NCBI RefSeq assembly: GCF_000422465.1
Contig: NZ_KE383842.1
Location: 1,695,845 to 1,759,844 of the forward strand
DNA length: 64,000 nucleotides
Direction: 5' to 3'
Source: Paenibacillus harenae DSM 16969
GTDB taxonomy: Bacteria > Bacillota > Bacilli > Paenibacillales > Paenibacillaceae
Shown: piece after piece, positions 41,616 to 51,166 of the stretch
Layout: the number at the start of each line of letters is the position of its first letter
Position numbering within the stretch: the first letter of the stretch is position 1
Notes under the pieces: generated by a model
Database searches by the model: none
What the model saw: only the letters and a program-made list of their open reading frames with translations
What the model was told of the DNA's origin: nothing
Program-made: the position numbers and the translations under genes

Positions 41616-42329
41616 ATGATGGTCCATTCCGGAAAAGAAACTTCAAAGACTGCCCTGATCGCTGCGACTTCAATGCTGCTCGTGCTGCTCGCAGGCTGTC
41701 AGAGCCATACAACGGCTCCTCAGGATTCCTATATCGGCCAGAATGAAATCGGCAGCGAGCAGTCGGATCCTGCGCCGGACAGCCCTCAGAAAACGTATTC
41801 GGAGCAAGAAGGCGTCATTCCGGCTACCGGTGAGCCCAATACGAATCCCGTCGATACGACCAGCGATACAAGCACGGAGACATCAACTTTACATAAGGCA
41901 GCGGCGGACAATGCCGTCACAACCGGGAGCGAAGATGAAGACTGGGACGCCGCACGTCCGACGTTGTACGGCATTGCGATTGGCGACGGCAAAGCGAAGA
42001 TTAAAGAACGGTTCGGCAATGAGATTGACAGCTATATGCTGGATGAAGAATCGGACAAGATTGAGGTTTTGGAATATGAAGGCTTCGCCGTCGGCATTAA
42101 CGGCAGCGATACCGTGCAGTATGTGGAAATTTATGAGGATCATATTTCTGCGGGCCTCAACGGCTTACAGATCGGAGACCAACCCGAAGCGGCGATTCGG
42201 CTGCTCGGCAAGCCCGAGAAGCAAACGACATATTTGCTGACATATGAAGCCGATGGAGCCTTGCTCAAGCTGGATCTCGATCCCGCACGGAACAAAATCA
42301 TTTCCATCAAGCTCCTCTTCGTCGATTGA
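41616..42329 (+). CDS. Putative lipoprotein of unknown function
   Basis: A 237-residue protein with a lipoprotein signal: a hydrophobic helix, then LLAGC, with the lipidated Cys near residue 28. A Ser/Thr/Asp/Glu-rich disordered linker runs to about residue 110. A compact C-terminal domain follows (GIAIGDGKAKIKERFGNEID...LQIGDQPEAAIRLLGKPEK). Its two G-[IL]-x-[IL]-G-D repeats suggest a BamE/SmpA-like or SLAP-like fold (inference). I chose the ATG at 41616, with AAAAGGGG ahead, instead of the upstream GTG. A terminator follows. Confidence 0.82.
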   Translation: MMVHSGKETSKTALIAATSMLLVLLAGCQSHTTAPQDSYIGQNEIGSEQSDPAPDSPQKTYSEQEGVIPATGEPNTNPVDTTSDTSTETSTLHKAAADNAVTTGSEDEDWDAARPTLYGIAIGDGKAKIKERFGNEIDSYMLDEESDKIEVLEYEGFAVGINGSDTVQYVEIYEDHISAGLNGLQIGDQPEAAIRLLGKPEKQTTYLLTYEADGALLKLDLDPARNKIISIKLLFVD

Positions 42330-42344
42330 CGGAGCCATACGAAT

Positions 42345-42394
42345 AGCCGAGGCAGGCGCCGGGAATAATTCCGGCGCATGGTCCCGGCTTTTTT
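42345..42394 (+). terminator. Terminator of the lipoprotein gene
   Basis: An inner stem GCGCCGG/CCGGCGC (42356-42362 with 42371-42377) sits inside AGCCG/CGGCT, followed by six T. Confidence 0.8.
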
Positions 42395-42509
42395 CATGTC
42401 TGATGGGCAGCCGGTCTTCCGGTTCTTAATTTTGAAAAAAGTCATGCCTGTCCTGTTTTGGACATACCTTTCTAATAAGGAAGCGTCATGGAACGGAGGA
42501 CGGAAGACG

Positions 42510-43550
42510 ATGTGGAAACGTTTTGGAAAGGTGCTGCAAATAGCGGCAACGTATATGGGTACGGTCGTTGGCGCCGGCTTTGCCACCGGCCAGGAAATAT
42601 TGCAGTTTTTTACCCGATTCGGCAATTGGGGCACGGTTACCATTGTACTGGCTACGGCGATGTTCGTATGGCTGGGAACAAAAATGATGCTGATCGCAAG
42701 CGAAATACGCGCCAAATCCTACGAGGATCTGAACAAGGCGCTGTTCGGCGAGAAATATGGAAGATGGATCAGCCATTTCATGCTCGTCATCCTGTTAGGC
42801 GTAACCGCGGTTATGCTCGCCGGGGCGGGCACGATCTTCTACGAGCATTGGAATATCTCGTACCAGTCGGGCCTGCTTATCACGGTCGGAGCTTGTTACT
42901 TCCTGCTTCGCAAAGGCTTGAATGCCATTCTGACGGTGAACGCCATCGTCGTGCCTGTCATGCTTTTCTTCACCGTACTTATTATATTGAATACGTTCCA
43001 AACGCCTGAGGCCGACAGATTCCTGACGATGACCAGCGATCATTCCATCTTTGCCACCTGGGCATCCCCGTTTCTGTATACCGCCTTCAATCTGTCCCTG
43101 GCGCAAGCGGTGCTTGTCCCGCTGGGTTCCGAGGTCAAGGACCGAAAGACCATCATTGCCGGCTCGTGGGTCGGCGGGATCGGGATCGGCTTTATGCTGC
43201 TGGCCGGTCATATCGCATTATCCGTCCATATGCCCGGCATTCAGCAGTTCGCCATCCCGATGGGCGGCATAGCCCGCGAGTTGGGCCACTACGTCCAATT
43301 CATTTATATTTTTATTATTTTCGCGGAAATCTTCACGACCCTGATCGCCAATATCTATGGACTCACCCTTCAGCTTCACGAACGTTTGAAATGGTCGAGC
43401 AGCCTCATCGTCCTTCTGATCCTTGCCGTCTGCTACATTGCAAGTCAAATCGGCTTCGGCTTGCTGCTGTCTACGCTCTATCCGCTGTTCGGCATGATCA
43501 GCTTCGGCTGGCTCTTTCTGATCATTCGGAAGAAGGTATCCGCCAAATAA
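42510..43550 (+). CDS. ykvI: YkvI family membrane permease
   Basis: A polytopic membrane protein of 346 aa with about ten hydrophobic helices, matching YkvI of Bacillus in length and start (QIAATYMGTVVGAGFATGQE). It belongs to the APC-type transporter superfamily; the glycine-rich broken helix 1 (GTVVGAGFATGQE) is the usual substrate and ion site. Its substrate is unknown. The frame is open 132 bp upstream, but the ATG at 42510 follows GGAGG and begins the conserved part. It converges on yhaN with only 28 bp between. Confidence 0.88.
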   Translation: MWKRFGKVLQIAATYMGTVVGAGFATGQEILQFFTRFGNWGTVTIVLATAMFVWLGTKMMLIASEIRAKSYEDLNKALFGEKYGRWISHFMLVILLGVTAVMLAGAGTIFYEHWNISYQSGLLITVGACYFLLRKGLNAILTVNAIVVPVMLFFTVLIILNTFQTPEADRFLTMTSDHSIFATWASPFLYTAFNLSLAQAVLVPLGSEVKDRKTIIAGSWVGGIGIGFMLLAGHIALSVHMPGIQQFAIPMGGIARELGHYVQFIYIFIIFAEIFTTLIANIYGLTLQLHERLKWSSSLIVLLILAVCYIASQIGFGLLLSTLYPLFGMISFGWLFLIIRKKVSAK

Positions 43551-43578
43551 AATGGACTTGCCGGTTGCAAAGGAAAAT

Positions 43579-46500
43579 CTATATTTGAACGAATGCCGCG
43601 CCTTCGCAATGCGCCAGCAGCGCGTCGCGAATATGCTTATGGCAAGTCATCATAATGATCTGCCTCTCCTTCGAAAGCTCCGCTGCCAGTCTGGCAGACG
43701 CTTGTAGACGCCCGCCGTCGAAATTGACGAACACATCATCAAGCAGCAGCGGCAGCTTCACGGATTGAGAGGCCTCCTCCGCGAGCGCAAAGCGCATCGC
43801 CAGATAGACCAGCTCCGCCGTTCCCCTGCTCAGCATCGCGCTGTCGATGATCTTGCGGTCCCCCGTTTCCAATCGGATGCCCGGTTCTCCCGGCGCGGCC
43901 AGTACTCTGATATATTTGCCGTCGGTTAATCCGGCAATCAGACGGGATGCGCTCTTCAACACGATGGGCTGGCGTTCTTCCTCATAAATCCGCTTCGTTC
44001 TGCGAATTAATGCGGCGCTAACCGCCAAGACGGCATATCGCTCCGCATCGGCTTTCAACCGCGCGACCGTCATCTCCTTCCGGTCGAGCAGCCTGCGCTG
44101 TTCCTCTTCCTTCAACAGATGCTCCATCGATTGCCTGAGCCTTCCCCGCTGCTCCAGCTGTTCGCGCTTCCTGTCCTCGAGCCGTTCAAGCTCCGCCTGC
44201 GCCTGTGCCTGCAGCCATTGGAGCTGCTCTTCGTCATTGTCCGCGAACAGCTCCTCGAGCTCCGCGATCCGCCCGTCAGACATGCCCGCCGTTATTTCCA
44301 GCTCCAGCTTCGACAGCTCCAAATCAAGCAGGTCCAGCTGCTGCCGGTGCCCTAGCGCCGTCTGGTGTTGCGATTCCGATTCCATGCCGGCAGCATCCAG
44401 CTCGGCTTGCACGGCTGCCGCGAGCACCCGCAGCCGCGCTTCCGCCGCTTGCATGGCGAGCGTGATCTCGGCACGGCGGGCTTCTATACCGTGCGCCTCC
44501 TGTTTGGCTGCTGCATGGCGGCGCGTCTCGGCCTGCAGCAGCCGCAGCGCGAGCGCGGGATCGGCCGCGAGCTGGCGGTCCGCTTCCTCGAACCGCCCGC
44601 ACAGCGCAGCCGCTTGCTCGCCGAAAGCGGCGATTTGCTTGCGGACGGCGGCCAGCTTCGCCGTCATCCGGTCGTATTGGTGCAGCCGCTGCAAAGCTTG
44701 CCCGGCCAGCTCGAACGCTTCGAGCGCGGCTGCCGGCGACATCGTCTCCGGCAGCGAGCGGCCTGCAAGCCAGCCGGCCCATTGCCGGGCGGCGGCTTGT
44801 CCCTCTTGCGCGGCGGCGGCGGCGGCCTCGCTGCGCTCCCGCACGAGCGCGCGCAGCCGATCGAGCCGGCGAGCCAGCTCGCCGCGGCTGCTCTCGAGGC
44901 GATCGGCCGTCTGCATCGCCTCGAGCTGCTTTTCTACTGCGGCGCGCAGCTGCGTGCGCGCCTGTTCGGCAGCGAGCAGATGCTCTGCCGAGTCATGGTG
45001 CTTCGCGGCGAGCAGTGCCGCCGCCGCTTCCGCGGGCTCGCGCACGATCGCCTCGAGCGCGCGGCGCACGCGCTGCTCGCTCTCGTGCATCGCCGCACGA
45101 CCGGCGATGCGCTCCCCGCCGGCCGCGTATGCGCCGCCGCGCGCCGCCCGCCCGCCGCCGCTTGCCGCACGCGCGGCGGAACTGCCTCCGCTGCGCCTGC
45201 GCGCCAACGCAGCGGCTGCAAGCGCAAGCGCGGCGACCGCCAGCGCCAGCGCAGCCAGGCCGGCTCCGCCGGCCGCTTTGCCCGCGGCAGCGCCGCTAAG
45301 CGCAGCCGCGCCGAGCGCCAGCGCGGCACCGCCTGCGCCGGCTGCCGCAGCCCACAGCGGGCCGGCTCCGCCCCGGCCCGCACCTGCCGCTCCGCTGCCG
45401 GCCTTCCCGCCGTCAGCAGCCGATGCAGCGCGCACCCGTTCGAGCTCCCACTCGCGGAGCGCGGCGTCGAGGGCGTTCCACGCCCCCTTCAGCGCCTCCT
45501 GCGTGCCCGGCACAACCGCGAACCCGCCTGCGGCCGCTTGACCGCGGAGCGCAGATTCGCGCCTGACGGCCGCTTCGGCTTCGTCCAGAGCGGCCTCCGC
45601 CTCCCGCTCTTGCTGCCGCAGCGAAACAAGCTCCGCGGCGAACCGCTCCTCTGCCCGCGCCCGATCCGCCTCCCGCTGCCTTTCGGTTCGGACATAATCC
45701 CGGTCGGCGACCGTCACCTGCAGCTCGCGCAGCTGCCGCTCCGTCCATTCCGGCGCGATGCTGCCCACCAGACGGGCAACCGCTTCGTCATGCTCGCGCA
45801 GCTCGGCTTCCAGCTCCGCTTCGTCAAGCTGCAGCTTGCGAACGCTCTCAGCCTTCTGCAGCAGCGCTTCCGTCTCGTCAGCCAGCTGAATGAGCTCATC
45901 ATCGTAATGAACGGCTTCGAGCTGCAGCTCGAGCAGCAAAGCCTTCTGCCTGCACTGTTCCGCTTCCTCCCGGGCCGCTTCCCTCTGCCTTTGCAGCTCC
46001 TCCCAGCGCTTGGCCGCTTGCGCGGACAGCCGGGAAGAGTAGGAAACCGTCTGACGCTCAAGAAGCAGCTGCCGCTTGCGTATCCACAGCGGTCTGACGT
46101 TACAAGCCTTTTGCAGCAGCTTATGCCTGGCTGCCTTAAGCGGCAGTTCCACTTCCAATCGCCGCAGGGACAGCTCGATCTGATCCGATTCGTACGATAA
46201 TTCATTGAAGGCGCCTATCGCGTCGGCCCGCTGCCGCAGCTCCCCTTCTATCTGCTCGAGCGACTTGAGCTGCTGATTGATTTGCTGGTTCGACCCCCGC
46301 GGCTTAAATAACGTCTCCATTTCCAGCATCAGTTTTTTCTCTGCGGCCGCAACCGACTTGCCGCTGTCCCATCCGGCCTGGTAGAGATAGCGGCTCAGCT
46401 CGTCCCCGGACAGCGCGCCGATCTCCTGCAGCTCCGACAGGGTGATCGCGAACAATTGGCGATAAAGCCTTTCGGTGATTCCGCCTAAATAACGTTTCTC

Positions 46501-46878
46501 CCATTCCTCTTGCGTCAATAACGCGCCCTGGTCAAGTCCGCCCGTTCCGGATGTCTCCGCCTCCGCGCTGTCCGCTGCCAGTCCGCGAAGCCTCAGCTTC
46601 CCGGTGCCCTCTGCCGAATAACGCTCAAGCACATAGTTCTCTCCCGCTTGATCGCCAAAAAACAACCGCCCTCCATGCTTGCCGCCATTAACCGGATCCT
46701 GGCGTTCGACGGCTTGTCCGCGCTTTGCGAAGCCGTACAGCATGGAGCGGATAAAGCCGAATATCGTGCTTTTCCCCGCTTCATTCGGACCATAAACAAC
46801 GATGAGCGAAGCATCCAGCGGAATTTGCTTCGCGTGCAGCTGCCCGAACCCGTCAATATCAGCTTTTATCAGCTTCAT
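43579..46878 (-). CDS. yhaN: SbcC/Rad50-like ATPase (YhaN type)
   Basis: A large ATPase of 1099 aa, partner of the YhaO nuclease, forming a SbcCD/Mre11-Rad50-like DNA-repair complex. The N terminus has VVYGPNEAGKSTIFGFI (Walker A, about residues 28-44). Long charged coiled coils fill the middle. The C terminus has LSRGTAELVYLAMRFALAEE (signature) and LLLDDVFVNFD (Walker B). Near residues 505-570 lies a striking Ala/Gly/Leu-rich segment with two hydrophobic runs ending in RRR, possibly a membrane hairpin or flexible hinge. This part is extremely GC-rich. The protein is somewhat longer than Bacillus YhaN. Its start overlaps the yhaO end by 20 bp. Confidence 0.93.
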   Translation of the reverse strand: MKLIKADIDGFGQLHAKQIPLDASLIVVYGPNEAGKSTIFGFIRSMLYGFAKRGQAVERQDPVNGGKHGGRLFFGDQAGENYVLERYSAEGTGKLRLRGLAADSAEAETSGTGGLDQGALLTQEEWEKRYLGGITERLYRQLFAITLSELQEIGALSGDELSRYLYQAGWDSGKSVAAAEKKLMLEMETLFKPRGSNQQINQQLKSLEQIEGELRQRADAIGAFNELSYESDQIELSLRRLEVELPLKAARHKLLQKACNVRPLWIRKRQLLLERQTVSYSSRLSAQAAKRWEELQRQREAAREEAEQCRQKALLLELQLEAVHYDDELIQLADETEALLQKAESVRKLQLDEAELEAELREHDEAVARLVGSIAPEWTERQLRELQVTVADRDYVRTERQREADRARAEERFAAELVSLRQQEREAEAALDEAEAAVRRESALRGQAAAGGFAVVPGTQEALKGAWNALDAALREWELERVRAASAADGGKAGSGAAGAGRGGAGPLWAAAAGAGGAALALGAAALSGAAAGKAAGGAGLAALALAVAALALAAAALARRRSGGSSAARAASGGGRAARGGAYAAGGERIAGRAAMHESEQRVRRALEAIVREPAEAAAALLAAKHHDSAEHLLAAEQARTQLRAAVEKQLEAMQTADRLESSRGELARRLDRLRALVRERSEAAAAAAQEGQAAARQWAGWLAGRSLPETMSPAAALEAFELAGQALQRLHQYDRMTAKLAAVRKQIAAFGEQAAALCGRFEEADRQLAADPALALRLLQAETRRHAAAKQEAHGIEARRAEITLAMQAAEARLRVLAAAVQAELDAAGMESESQHQTALGHRQQLDLLDLELSKLELEITAGMSDGRIAELEELFADNDEEQLQWLQAQAQAELERLEDRKREQLEQRGRLRQSMEHLLKEEEQRRLLDRKEMTVARLKADAERYAVLAVSAALIRRTKRIYEEERQPIVLKSASRLIAGLTDGKYIRVLAAPGEPGIRLETGDRKIIDSAMLSRGTAELVYLAMRFALAEEASQSVKLPLLLDDVFVNFDGGRLQASARLAAELSKERQIIMMTCHKHIRDALLAHCEGAAFVQI

Positions 46879-48148
46879 CGCTTTCCCCCCCGATCATCCC
46901 GAGCGACAGCTCGTTCGCCTGCTCCAGCCATCGAGCCGGCAGCCCGTCGAATTCCTCGCGCAGGATACGCCCAAGCTTCGCGTGTTGGATAAGCGGGCTG
47001 ACCGCCTCCTTGGCAAACTCACGCCATAACGCCTCGTCCGCTTTGAGACCGGCGCTTAATCGGTAAAGCTCTCCCGCAAAGCTATCCTCCTCTTCCAACG
47101 TTTCCCAGGAGATGGCTGCGCCTGTTTGAACCGTAAGATCATAGACGAACACCCAAGGCTCGTTCTCGCTAGAAGCCTGCTGCAGCTGCTCCAGCAGCGT
47201 CCGAACGATTATCGGGTCCGACAGCTGCCGATGCAGCGGTCCTCTTCCCGTCAAACGCAGGCGAAGCATGACCGAACGTCCTTCTGCCGCCTCCGCCAGC
47301 TGTTCCGCTGCCGACATCAGCTGCTGCAGCAGCTCCTGTTCCGAGCCTGCCGTTTCGATGGACGCGGCATGCGAAAGCCAGCGCACCGTATCGAGCGGCG
47401 CGAAGGTCAGCTTCAGCGAGCGGGAGGCGGTCACATCGACGATATAGCAGCCTTTTGCCCCGGTTTCCCGGGGATTCCTTCCCTGCGTATTGCCGGAATA
47501 AACGACATGGGGATACTCATGCAGCACCCGGCGGCTGTGGATGTGGCCAAGCGCCCAATAATCGAAGCCTTTGCCGCCGGCCAGCTCCTCAATCGAGCAT
47601 GGCGCATAAGGATCATGCATTCCGTCACCGTCTACATTGCCGTGCAGCAGGGCGATGTGGAACGGTCCTTCCGGCTGAGTCCGGTAAGCGGCCGCCATAT
47701 TTTCCGTCACGATCCGCGTACCGTACGATCTTCCGTAAACAAAAGCAGCCAGCTCGCCGCTTCTGCGGTAAGCCGGCTTGCATTCCATCTGGTCCGAGCC
47801 AAAAACATATACGTTTTGCGGCAGCTTAACATCCGCCCGGGCGCCGTTCAGCGGGTCATGATTCCCGTGAATGACAAATACCGCAACACCATGCGCCTCC
47901 AGCCTCTCCCATTCCCTGACGAGCAGCAGCTGCGCCTTCAGGGAACGGTCGGCCTCGTCGAATAAATCGCCGGACAGTACGATAAAATCCGCCTGTCCGC
48001 GAATCGCCGTATCGGTCAATTGCCGCAGGGCAGCGAAGGTTGATTCGGCCAGCAGCGATCGGACCGGATCAGGAGCCTTCGCCAGTCCCTTGAATGGACT
48101 GTCCAGGTGCAAGTCCGCAGCATGTATGAATCGAAAAGGTACCGTCAT
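46859..48148 (-). CDS. yhaO: SbcD/Mre11-like DNA repair exonuclease (YhaO type)
   Basis: A metallophosphoesterase nuclease of 429 aa. The five Mre11/SbcD motifs are visible: ADLHLD (residues about 10-15), SGDLFD (about 59-64), HGNHD (about 96), LHGN (about 170) and GHIHSR (about 202). The C-terminal part after residue 280 is the cap region that contacts the ATPase. GGAGGG precedes the ATG. The gene overlaps yhaN by 20 bp, so the two are coupled. There is no signal peptide. Confidence 0.94.
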   Translation of the reverse strand: MTVPFRFIHAADLHLDSPFKGLAKAPDPVRSLLAESTFAALRQLTDTAIRGQADFIVLSGDLFDEADRSLKAQLLLVREWERLEAHGVAVFVIHGNHDPLNGARADVKLPQNVYVFGSDQMECKPAYRRSGELAAFVYGRSYGTRIVTENMAAAYRTQPEGPFHIALLHGNVDGDGMHDPYAPCSIEELAGGKGFDYWALGHIHSRRVLHEYPHVVYSGNTQGRNPRETGAKGCYIVDVTASRSLKLTFAPLDTVRWLSHAASIETAGSEQELLQQLMSAAEQLAEAAEGRSVMLRLRLTGRGPLHRQLSDPIIVRTLLEQLQQASSENEPWVFVYDLTVQTGAAISWETLEEEDSFAGELYRLSAGLKADEALWREFAKEAVSPLIQHAKLGRILREEFDGLPARWLEQANELSLGMIGGESDEADKS

Positions 48149-48199
48149 CTCGTCCCTCCCGTTTATTTTCTAAGACGATATAAATGAATTCGAACTTAA

Positions 48200-49333
48200 T
48201 TAGCGTGATTCAGGCTTCATCTGGACATAAACCTTTTTGAGCTGCGAAATGACTCTGGATAACGAATAGACCTTCTTGGCCTTATCCCAGCCCGCTCTTG
48301 CCAGATTATACCGGAAAGCCGGATCGGTAACGACCTTCTCCAACGCTTCGGCCAGCGCGGCCGGGTCCTCCGGCGGCACAAGCAGTCCGTTCACGCCGTC
48401 ATCGATTTGCTCCGCGATGCCGCCTACGTTCGTTCCGACGAGGGCAAGCCAGCATAATGCCGCCTCCGCGAATACGGATCCGAACGCCTCCGCGCGGGAA
48501 GGGAGGACAAATACGTCGAAGAACGGCATGAACTCCTCGGGGTGAAGCATGTAGCCGTAAAAAATAATATCGTCATATAAGTCCAGCTTCACGGCTAATG
48601 CTTCCAACTCTTCCCGAATCGGTCCGTCCCCGATAATATGAAGGACGAACGGATGCCCCTGCTTCTTCAGATCTGCGCAAGCGTGAAGCAGAATATCGAG
48701 ACCCTTTGCCGGAACTAGCCTGCACACGGTGATGAGCTGCGTGACCGCGTTTTCGTGCGCAATCGGCTTAAACCGTTTTTCGTCAAAGCCGTTCGGGATC
48801 ACTTTAATCCGTTCCGGATGCTTAATATGCGGCGCGATGTAGCTGCGGAAGGATTCCGATACCGTCAGCAGCTGGTCGGCCTTGGCCTCCAGCTCGCCGT
48901 ACAAGCTCATCAGAAATTGATGCTCCGGCCCTCCCTCGGCTATTTTTCCATTCAGAATAAGCTCCCGTTCGTAGCTGGAGTGGATCGTAACCGCGAGCGG
49001 CGTATCCGGAAACAGCTGCTTCATGACCAAGGCTGCGATCGGATGATGCGCGTGAATGATATCGTAATTCTTTTTGATGCGAAGCCTCGTCCACCAGACG
49101 TAATCCCGGTAGGTTCGGATATATTTATCTACAATGCTGTTTCCGATAAAAACCGTATGGTCAAATGTCTCGAAAACGACTTCTTCCTGCCCTTTGCCCC
49201 TGACGCGCTTCGGCAGCGAGAATAGCTCCATCTGCCAGCCCATCTTAAGAAAGCGTTCCTGAATGTACGGGACCATCGACGATACGCCGCCCGGCTGCTC
49301 CGGCGGAAAAAACAACGCTTGTAAAATGTTCAT
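48200..49333 (-). CDS. Family 4 glycosyltransferase
   Basis: A 377-residue GT-B glycosyltransferase of family GT4, using a nucleotide sugar. The N-terminal acceptor domain has the glycine-rich loop PPEQPGGVSS and HAHHP. The C-terminal domain has VIPNGFD, RLVPAKGLD, IIGDGP and the SRAEAFGSVFAEAALC donor-site motif, with the E-x7-E spacing. The acceptor is not predictable; related enzymes glycosylate lipids or exopolysaccharide. The frame is open 45 bp upstream, but the ATG at 49333 starts the conserved fold and has GGAAAGGA ahead. It diverges from the diguanylate cyclase gene. Confidence 0.92.
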   Translation of the reverse strand: MNILQALFFPPEQPGGVSSMVPYIQERFLKMGWQMELFSLPKRVRGKGQEEVVFETFDHTVFIGNSIVDKYIRTYRDYVWWTRLRIKKNYDIIHAHHPIAALVMKQLFPDTPLAVTIHSSYERELILNGKIAEGGPEHQFLMSLYGELEAKADQLLTVSESFRSYIAPHIKHPERIKVIPNGFDEKRFKPIAHENAVTQLITVCRLVPAKGLDILLHACADLKKQGHPFVLHIIGDGPIREELEALAVKLDLYDDIIFYGYMLHPEEFMPFFDVFVLPSRAEAFGSVFAEAALCWLALVGTNVGGIAEQIDDGVNGLLVPPEDPAALAEALEKVVTDPAFRYNLARAGWDKAKKVYSLSRVISQLKKVYVQMKPESR

Positions 49334-49399
49334 GCGTCCCATCCTTTCCAAGAAAAACGTATGTGGAAACTTTTCCATTAACGTAAAACATGATATATT

Positions 49400-49413
49400 A
49401 GAACATATGTTTC
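49400..49413. promoter_or_regulatory. LexA (SOS) box-like palindrome
   Basis: AGAACATATGTTTC differs at one position from the Bacillus LexA/DinR pattern CGAACRNRYGTTYC. It lies between the divergent glycosyltransferase and diguanylate cyclase genes. A GAAC-N4-GTTY match is expected by chance a few times in a window this size, so this is only a candidate. Confidence 0.35.
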
Positions 49414-49465
49414 TGTAAAGCTGTTAACCTTACAAATCCTACTACTAGATAATGGTGATTATACA

Positions 49466-50626
49466 ATGACAATTTCGCAATGGCTTGCAGGACCGAACGG
49501 CCAGCTTTTTTCATCTTCGGCCGTGATCGTTATCCTCGTATTGATGCTCTTCATGTCGGTTAGGCTGTATGTCAGCTACCGCAACAAACAGATCTACCGG
49601 CTGCTCATTACAGCCATTCCTTTGATCATGGTCAAGCAATGTTTGCTGGTCGTGCTGGCTTACCCGGGCTGGTCGCTGTCGCCTTGGATTTATTTGACCT
49701 TTACGATTTTGCAAATCGTCTCTTTTATTATTATAAACTTTGTTTTTATGAAATTATATACCGGACGCTCCGCTCAGCTCAAAGTTGTTCCGTTCATTAT
49801 TATGACTATGACGGCTTTCGTCATTGCAGGCATCCAATTTGCGATAACCCCGTTTTCAGTGGAAACGGCCGTCACATCCGAATCCTTTACGTTTCCAGCG
49901 CTCGACTTTTACGGACTGATCGTCATCTTCATCATCATGCTCGGAACAAGAAGCGCGGATATGAATGCCAAATATGTCGCGAGCCTGATCGTTTTTTTCA
50001 TCAGCGAGCTTGCCCGCTTGGCCAACGCCTACGTCTTTCACGGAGAACTGGCTTGGCTGACGCTACTCGGCCAGCTGCTTCCGGTTATCTATTACATGCT
50101 GCTGTTCCTGCTCTTGTTCGAATGGGTGATCGAACGCCTTATGTTCACCTATCAATCCTCGATCACGGACGGTTTGACCGGTTTGTATAATAGAAGACAT
50201 TTTCAGTCGAAGGCCGAACAGCTGCTGAGCCAGAAGAAGCCGATGGCTGTCATCTTCTGTGATATTGATAATTTCAAAAGACTGAACGACACGCAAGGCC
50301 ACCACAAGGCCGACGGCGTATTGAAGCAGGTTGCGGAAATAATGAAGGAGGAGTCGAGCGGGATTGGCGCGGCAGGCCGATACGGCGGCGAGGAGCTGCT
50401 GGCCTGCATCGGCATTAGCAAGGTAAAGCCCGACCTTGTTGCGGAATCGATCCGCCGAAGAGTGGAACAGGAGACGATCGTAACCGTCAGCGTCGGGTTC
50501 AGTACCACCAAGGAGAGCAAAGCCGTGCCGGACATGATCAAGCAAGCCGATGAAGCGATGTACCATTCGAAGACGACTGGCAAAAACAAAGTGACGGCGT
50601 TCAAAGCGATATCCTCCAGAAAGTAA
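49466..50626 (+). CDS. Membrane-bound diguanylate cyclase (GGDEF)
   Basis: A 386-residue protein with about seven N-terminal transmembrane helices (residues 15-225), then a GGDEF domain (about 230-380). The domain opens with DGLTGLYNRRHF. It has the metal-binding FCDIDNFKRLND segment and the active-site loop GRYGGEEL, a GGEEL variant that keeps both glycines and the catalytic Glu. It probably makes c-di-GMP in response to a membrane signal. No RxxD inhibitory site is evident before the loop. The stretch to 51151 has no gene and carries tandem repeats. Confidence 0.9.
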   Translation: MTISQWLAGPNGQLFSSSAVIVILVLMLFMSVRLYVSYRNKQIYRLLITAIPLIMVKQCLLVVLAYPGWSLSPWIYLTFTILQIVSFIIINFVFMKLYTGRSAQLKVVPFIIMTMTAFVIAGIQFAITPFSVETAVTSESFTFPALDFYGLIVIFIIMLGTRSADMNAKYVASLIVFFISELARLANAYVFHGELAWLTLLGQLLPVIYYMLLFLLLFEWVIERLMFTYQSSITDGLTGLYNRRHFQSKAEQLLSQKKPMAVIFCDIDNFKRLNDTQGHHKADGVLKQVAEIMKEESSGIGAAGRYGGEELLACIGISKVKPDLVAESIRRRVEQETIVTVSVGFSTTKESKAVPDMIKQADEAMYHSKTTGKNKVTAFKAISSRK

Positions 50627-50703
50627 CAGGTTTGATCGAAATACTAGCGGAGCGGCGGTTATCGATCCAGTAGTACCCTTGAATCGTCCATCAATCGTCA
50701 TAC

Positions 50704-50820
50704 GAGCGAAATGAACGGCACTTTTACCTTTGATTCGCCCTGCAACCGCCATAGAGCGAAATGAACGGCACTTTTACCTTTGATTCGCCCTGCAACCGCC
50801 ATACGAGCGAAATGAACGGA
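50704..50820. repeat. Tandem 50-bp repeat, 2.3 copies
   Basis: Copies begin at 50704, 50754 and 50805 with GAGCGAAATGAACGG. The first two are identical for 50 bp and the third breaks off after about 15. A more diverged partial copy precedes them from about 50680. Nothing here looks coding. Confidence 0.9.
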
Positions 50821-51094
50821 AATTTGAACGGACTGACACCTATTAACGGGAGGATTTCCGGTTAGCCGCTCTACGCGAGCGGTCTTTGACGATTTGTTCG
50901 AGGAGAAAAGAATAAGACCAGAGTTGTAGAGGCTTTTTGAGCCGGTGATATCGGACACTTTTGAAATATAAACGGACTTGTTATTTTAAAAAACAATCTG
51001 CAGCCTAGGACGAATATTGTACTGAGCTGCCGCTGCTTTATTGAACATAAATCCGGAAAGTAGGCACTTATAAAACTAAGAAAACAGCGTCAAA

Positions 51095-51166
51095 TCAAGG
51101 TTTATCGGTCACAAAAAGTTGCTAATTTTTTTGCAATAAAAATAGGACACTGTGTGCCTCTTGTCA
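51095..51166 (+). repeat. IS left end, direct copy A
   Basis: About 72 bp repeated at 54293-54363 in the same orientation with few mismatches. It holds the identical core GTCACAAAAAGTTGC followed by a T-rich run and GGACAC. It abuts the transposase remnant, so it is probably the element's left terminus and promoter. Confidence 0.8.

Noticed and set aside
44237..46200. Long plus-strand open frames of 434 and 611 codons opposite yhaN
   Set aside because: They are shadows of extremely GC-rich coding DNA on the minus strand. Their composition is Ala/Arg/Ser-rich with no domain, and yhaN has clear ATPase motifs.
50704..50820. CRISPR array
   Set aside because: The units are directly tandem with no spacers, so this is an ordinary tandem repeat.
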